From Theristus sp. LFF4_11 (lineage: Eukaryota; Nematoda; Chromadorea; Monhysterida; Xyalidae): a stretch of DNA of 64,000 nt. The notes beneath the pieces were generated by a model. It worked only from the letters and a program-made list of their open reading frames with translations. It was not told the DNA's origin and did no database searches. Positions within the stretch are counted from its first letter, which is position 1; the number at the start of each line of letters is the position of its first letter. Location: contig JASANC010002024.1 of assembly GCA_030248135.1 (NCBI GenBank), positions 1-64,000 of the forward strand. The letters are read 5' to 3'. The translations under genes and the position numbers were made by a program. This document shows, in pieces, positions 59,501-64,000 of this stretch.

Positions 59501-61056
59501 GCTGGTACAACTGCGCTGCACAGTCAAACTTGCTCACCGCGAGACTGCTCTGTTTTTGTTTGTTTCTTTTTTTGATAATACTGAAAAGTCACGTTCACTG
59601 GCTTTCAGATGACCTTTGGTCATTGAAACCAACAGCGTTTGTTTTTGCGGTTCCGACTACAAGTAATTTGGAGTCACCAACCGGCTCGCGCCACATTGCG
59701 TCCAATATTCATCGGTTGCATTGTTGTCGTTCGTCCGTCGTCAGTCGGGTTGGCCAGCCACTGTAACGCCGCTTGAACGCACTCAATGGACTCGCAGTCG
59801 GTTGTCGCTGTGTGCTCATCAATGTGCAGCTCGCTCAATCGACTGCACCGAACGTCAGACGTGCTTGAGCTGGCCGTCTCCCAGAACAGGTGCAACGTGA
59901 CGTTCGTAGAAATGGCTGCGTCGAGCTGTGCGTTTGAAGAAATGCGCTTGAAGTTGCGCATGTGATGAAACTCAAACTAAAAGCATCGGCATTTTGGTGA
60001 GTTTTCAGCGTTTTTTTCTTCAAACTTGAATGTTTGAATAATTGTTACAGTGGTTACGTATTATTAAAAGGGGGTTTTGGGGGGGGGGGGTTTTTTGGGG
60101 GGGTTGTTGGGGGGGTGGGGGTGTGGGGGGGGGGGGGGGGGGGGGGGGTATTTCAGAAATACACAACAGACCTGTTGCAGTCGTCGAAGCAGCGATACAA
60201 TCGTGCGCAGCTGTTTCGGTTGCGGCACGAACACCGCCGCGGAGACGGGGCCCTGCCAGTGGAGCGCCTGCTGTGCGAGTGCGGCGATCTGCTGCAGATT
60301 GGCGACCGTCACCAAGGTCACCGTTGTCTCCTCCGTCGGCACGCTTTTGCTTGCAGTTGCACTGGAGTGTCTCGGCTGCACAGCGTGCATCAGCGCACAG
60401 TGACGATCGTTTGGAAAGGACAGCAAATGCGACACACGTTGCTCGTCACTGTTTCGCTGAACTGCAACAGAAACCCTGAACGTCACACACACTGGAGAAA
60501 TCATTTTGGGGGAGGGGCACAGAAAGACTTTGGAAAATCAAGCAATTAACAAAAACGACAGTGTTAGCGCAACGCAGATACCCATCGAGCACCATAGAGC
60601 TCCAAAGCAGCTCTGTGTATTTGGATAGGCTGAACCAGGCGCACAAATTGTTTTTTCATTTTCTCTTGCGAAAGTTGTGGAGCTGGACGGCTCTTGCACC
60701 CTTCACACACCTAAATCCCGCCCTCTATACTTTGTGTGGGGCGAGACTGCAAGCTTAATCGAGCTCCATGGCACTCAAACTGCGCATTAATTGTAGCTGG
60801 CACTGTGCGGACGTTTCGGCGGCACAAAAGTTACAGAATAAGAAACGTTGAATAAATAAGACAATGTTTTTGTGGTAACATTAGTTCTTTACATACGTGT
60901 TGATTTTAATCGGCTGAGCTTCGAGTAGTGTGGAATGACGTTGTTGAACACGTAGAAGAGAACGCTGATGTAAACCAACGAGAGCAACGGGTAGCGAAGT
61001 CGACAAAGTCGCGATATCTCTGACTGTTTGCACAACTTCATCGGTGACACGTGCAT
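56565..61056 (-). CDS. B4GAT1/LARGE-like beta-1,4-glucuronyltransferase (GT49)
   Basis: Golgi type II membrane glycosyltransferase; the vertebrate enzyme adds glucuronic acid to the xylose primer of alpha-dystroglycan's matriglycan, and nematodes have a bgnt-1 family. Exons: 60897-61056, 60172-60461, 59682-59976, 59191-59432, 58588-58803, 56565-56864; phases 1, 0, 1, 0, 0; 500 residues (human B4GAT1 415). Residues 22-41 are the signal anchor (YPLLSLVYISVLFYVFNNVI). Family blocks: VTLVTVANLQQI and WQGPVSAAVFVP in exon 2, MNIGRNVARAG then the DxD metal site ADVDLL (DVD, residues 259-261), VFVVPVFEV, the C-H-A-I-P-G-Y-D-D-W block, W-x-P-x-F-D-N-R-F, and the C-terminal GFTFHILTNVFLIRRG. The start ATG at 61056 is the first in frame with the anchor. 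Intron 5 (1.7 kb) contains a 1.5 kb TIR element; intron 2 starts with a long poly-C/G run. Confidence 0.92.
56894..58437. mobile_element. family-I TIR element, 1.5 kb, in a B4GAT1-like intron
   Basis: Left end GCCGGTGTCATGCTATATTT then TTACCCCCCCGGTC; right end is its inverse (GGTAAAAATAGGGCATGACA, then CCGGC). No transposase frame is apparent. Inside are two copies of a CAAGCCCC...CCATGGGTAATAGTTATGGG block (57170 and 57598) and a family-E half copy between them. Confidence 0.85.
57288..57592 (+). repeat. family-E element, right-hand fragment
   Basis: TTTTGCACAGAATTTACAG through GCGTCTCCCGCATTTTTAGA matches 37370-37912 without the family-A insert. Nested inside the family-I element. Confidence 0.82.
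58958..59170. repeat. family-C intronic MITE near a splice donor
   Basis: TTTATTTTCGTCCCGAGACT and CATTCAGTCTCAGACCCTA ends. Fills over half of B4GAT1-like intron 4 and ends about 20 bases from the donor at 59190. Confidence 0.88.
60064..60150. repeat. G-run beside exon 2 of the B4GAT1-like gene
   Basis: Plus-strand G runs of up to about 27, with T-rich breaks, ending 22 bases from the exon 2 donor. Same composition as 1020-2195 and 51210-51317. Confidence 0.92.
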
Positions 61057-61094
61057 TTGGCGCTTGATTGAAGGCAACTTTATTTGCGTTACAT

Positions 61095-61254
61095 GCAGTC
61101 TATCTCAAAAACATGTCCAACTAGCTGATTGGTTGATGCATGCATTCTGTGCACGAATTGCTGAGAATTGCGGAGTTCGGCTTGCACAGAATCCATGCAT
61201 CACGTGACCACGAACCAATCAGCTAGTTGCGTATGTTATTGAATTAGACTGTAG
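61095..61254. repeat. family-D palindromic MITE, best copy
   Basis: CAGTCTATCTCAAAAACATG and TATGTTATTGAATTAGACTG ends enclose mirrored GATTGGTTGATGCATGCATT boxes. Lies just upstream of the B4GAT1-like start. Confidence 0.88.
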
Positions 61255-61794
61255 AGAGCTGCGATTGAGCGATTTGCGAACCGCCTGGTGATTAGCTGTT
61301 TTATGCCTGCACCAATCAATAAATGACCATAGTCGTTATCGTTTTTCTTCCTGGCTCCATCACATTTGTACAGTTGTTTTTCTTCACTAAACATCAGCAA
61401 AGGTTAGACCACCAGCAAAGTGCAGTGCGTTCAATTAAAACTGTTTTTTGCAATAGAAAAAGACACTTTGTTGTGCAGTTTGAATGAATATGCTACATTG
61501 AAAAAAATATCATTTTCGTGCGTTATGAAAAACAGGCAATCGAGTGCAAACATGGTTTTTTGGAAACATAACTTTATTAATAGACAAAAACTTATTTCAG
61601 AATATGAATTGCATGTCGTCTGAGCAAAACGGTGTTACAACAAAAATACGGTTTTATATTAAAAAACGCGTTGTTTTTTACTGCAATATGTTTTAGTATG
61701 ATACGAAAGAAACCATGATTGTTCTAAAGCCAAACACAGACACATCAGAACGAAACCAACGGGCCACAAATGACGATGAAAAAAGCAAATGCGC

Positions 61795-64000
61795 CTATTT
61801 CTTGTCAGAGCCAAAAAAGTCCTTGAACAAGTCGGTGCCGTGCGCTGCGCCTCCTGGTGCCTGTCCGTGTCCGTGTTGCGTACGAGCCAAGCCAGCCAGG
61901 TGTGTCAAGCCGTCAAAGTCGAAGCCAGTGTCCGCTGGCGACGTGTTCGTGCCGTCACAGTCTTCCTTGTTCAGCATGCGCTCATAGTTGCTGCGGCGTA
62001 GCACTGATGATGGCTCAGTCTGCAGACACATGGAAACCATCGGATGCACAATATACGGGGAAATGGTCGTTCAATACTGACATGCTGAATCGCTTTCTCA
62101 TCGCTTTCTCCTAATCATTGTTCTCAGCATCTTTGTTCGTTTGATTCTGTGACTGAACATGCACGGCGCAGAGAGGAAAGCAGCTCGACACGCGGCAATT
62201 CAAATTTGCTAGTGATCCCGAGTCCCTCGCAACGACTGCGTCTCTGGGGCAGCCATTTTGAACTGGCGCATCGAGCATGAATGAAACTCCCACAAATCTG
62301 TCTGCAGACGCATTCAGTCGCAGAATCAGAAGAAAAGCCAATTTTCTACAGTACCTGTTGCGAGCAATCGCTGCACAGCGTGCCTGTCCAGCGTGACGAG
62401 AATTCGTCGATGATTGATTTCACGACCACCAGCGCATGTCGCAGTGATGCTGGCAACGCGCTGGCACCATTCGTAGACAGACGGATCACTGCTTTCAGAA
62501 CTGCAAAGCAAACAGGTGCGCAGAACACGTGGCACATGCCAAGCACACGCAAAACACTCGTGCGCAACACAAAGGTGGCATTGCCCGTGCCAATATCCGT
62601 CCCGAAACCCGTGCCATACCATTATGCGTACCAAAATTATAAATGGCTGAAAACGGCAAAGTGAGCAGCACCACAAAAAAACATTCCTCGTCAAAAAAAA
62701 ACTTTGAAAATGAGCCGCGAAGCCAACACAGCAAACCAAGATGGCCGGATAATGGTATGGTTACTATGATACATGTGTCATGTACATACATTCGTATGTA
62801 TGAACTTTCGCGCCGTGAGCAATGACATTTTTTATGACATGCAGTTTCACAACGCAGTTGCAACTGCTGAGGAAAACGCTGTGCCAACTGAAACTGGTGT
62901 GGCGACCAACAACAATACTGCATTCTAATGTTCCCGGATGCAATGTGACGACCGTTTCCTTGTATAGCAAGTGAATGGGCAACTTACTGGCTGCTTTTGC
63001 GTGTCTCAGTTTCTGTGCCATTCCGTTGTGACCGGTCCATGCTGAATGATGTCCGGTGGCTAGATAGCAGTTCTGAATTGTAAAAAAATGCTAGGGGAAA
63101 GAAAGTGGCAGTGGGAAATGAAACAGCGACCAGTTTTTCACCTCGAACTGACACTCGAACTCTCCCTGTACAAGTCCACGTTTGAGTTCCTGCCAATTTT
63201 CGAATGCACCAACCAAACCTTTTTGTAGTTCTTGTTGTGCACACCTGTAGAACACAAGATTAGTTTATACACGCTTTTGAAGGGTGATCATGCCACTGTT
63301 TTCACTGTGGTGTCGAGGCGCTGTCTTTTGACCTTGGAGTACTGCCGAAAAACCGGAGATCCAAAAAAACAGGAAACTGACTTGCAGACGGAGAGATGAA
63401 CCGTGTCGTATCGGGGTTGACACTGTCCCAACCTGAAAAAACACAATTTGCAAGTGTTGCAATAAAAGCTGTGTCAGCAAGCCTGTCGCTGACACACGCA
63501 GGCCTGTACGACACATTGATGGCAAATTTCAACCCTGCGAACGCACCCAGCCTCGCAGAGTTTGCGCTCTTCACAGACACTCGTCTCGTGTTGCACCGTT
63601 TCACTGACCAAGCAATTCACCAGCGACTGTCCGGCGCTTGGTTGTGCGCCGCACTTCGGCGAGGCACATTGCAGCAAGTGGTGGCGCACCATTAGACGGT
63701 ACAGGATCATGCGCTTCCTGGGAAATTGTGAATCTGCTGGCACCGCATTTTGCAAAAAACGATTGAAAAATATGCATATGCACAGATTTTTCATAGTGGC
63801 ATATGATATCAAGTTGCTGAGCCAATGTGTTTGACCGTATAACAAAAAGGAAAAAGCTGTGACGCAAATCACTCACATGTCCTCAATTTTGAAGTCATCG
63901 TAGCCAGGGATTTGCGGCATTTTGAACGGCGGATTGAGCGGGCCAGACTCTGGCGGGTAGTCCCGAGTGCACTGCTCTATTTTGCGTCCGCCCAAACCCT
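61795..64000 (-). CDS. cysteine-rich zinc-ribbon-like protein, paralogue 2 (5' end outside window)
   Basis: Six exons: 63877 to the window edge, 63547-63717, 63142-63244, 62988-63072, 62355-62500, 61795-62019, with phases 2, 2, 0, 1, 0. Every junction phase equals that of paralogue 1, and the sequence follows it: PPFKMPQIPGYDDFKIEDM, HLLQCASPKCGA, CEERKLCEAG then CAQQELQKGLV, NWQELKRGLVQGEFECQFE, RWTGTLCSDCSQQ. The tail is different (Gly/His-rich, HGHGQAPGG) but ends the same way, DLFKDFFGSDKK. The two genes are an old tandem pair now separated by the B4GAT1-like gene. Their identity is modest by eye, so the duplication is not recent. Paired Cys suggest zinc binding. No family is recognised. 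Confidence 0.75.
62130..62338. repeat. family-C intronic MITE near a splice donor
   Basis: Fills most of the 335-base last intron of cysteine-rich paralogue 2; CATTCAGTCGCAGAATCAGA lies about 18 bases from the donor at 62354. Confidence 0.8.

Overview
This is a piece of an animal nuclear genome. The evidence is eukaryotic: eleven gene models, ten of them broken into short exons by GT-AG introns, and many short transposable elements. The proteins are metazoan: MED24, HEXIM, ashwin, EXOSC8, a GT49 glucuronyltransferase, a GRIK/IR-like receptor and a free-standing MSP-domain protein. The divergent receptor that lacks an amino-terminal domain, together with the small MSP-domain protein, suggest an ecdysozoan, perhaps a nematode. 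That placement is inference; MED24, HEXIM and ashwin would be unusual in a Caenorhabditis-like genome, so a basal nematode or another protostome fits better.

Layout. Ten of the eleven models lie on the minus strand, so each runs from high to low coordinates. 1-830: last part of an unrecognised gene. 831-4213: a 1.2 kb almost C-free G tract, then SINE and TIR-element copies. 4214-16970: MED24, complete, 23 exons. 20656-21268 (+): a small secreted six-cysteine protein. 21542-23776: EXOSC8 (RRP43). 25063-26392: ashwin. 26906-28336: MSP-domain protein. 30281-32747: HEXIM. 32748-44646: about 12 kb with no gene I can support, holding a 149-bp satellite with higher-order structure and several foldback elements. 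44647-47966: ionotropic receptor. 48533-52607 and 61795-64000: two paralogous zinc-ribbon-like proteins of unknown family, on either side of 56565-61056, a B4GAT1-like glucuronyltransferase.

The coding models were built by hand. Reading frame stays intact across every predicted junction: MED24 sums to 1,047 codons plus stop, EXOSC8 356, HEXIM 344, B4GAT1-like 500, receptor 474. This is the main internal check on the splice calls.

Functionally the genes are unrelated: Mediator and P-TEFb control of RNA polymerase II, the RNA exosome, tRNA-ligase-complex-associated ashwin, Golgi glycosylation, membrane reception. There is no sign of an operon. The most interesting signal is in the repeats. About ten families of short inverted-repeat elements are present and several are nested. 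One family (called C here) is found almost only inside introns, often within 25 bases of a 5' splice site, and in one MED24 intron its terminus appears to supply the splice donor itself. This is the behaviour expected of an introner-like element.
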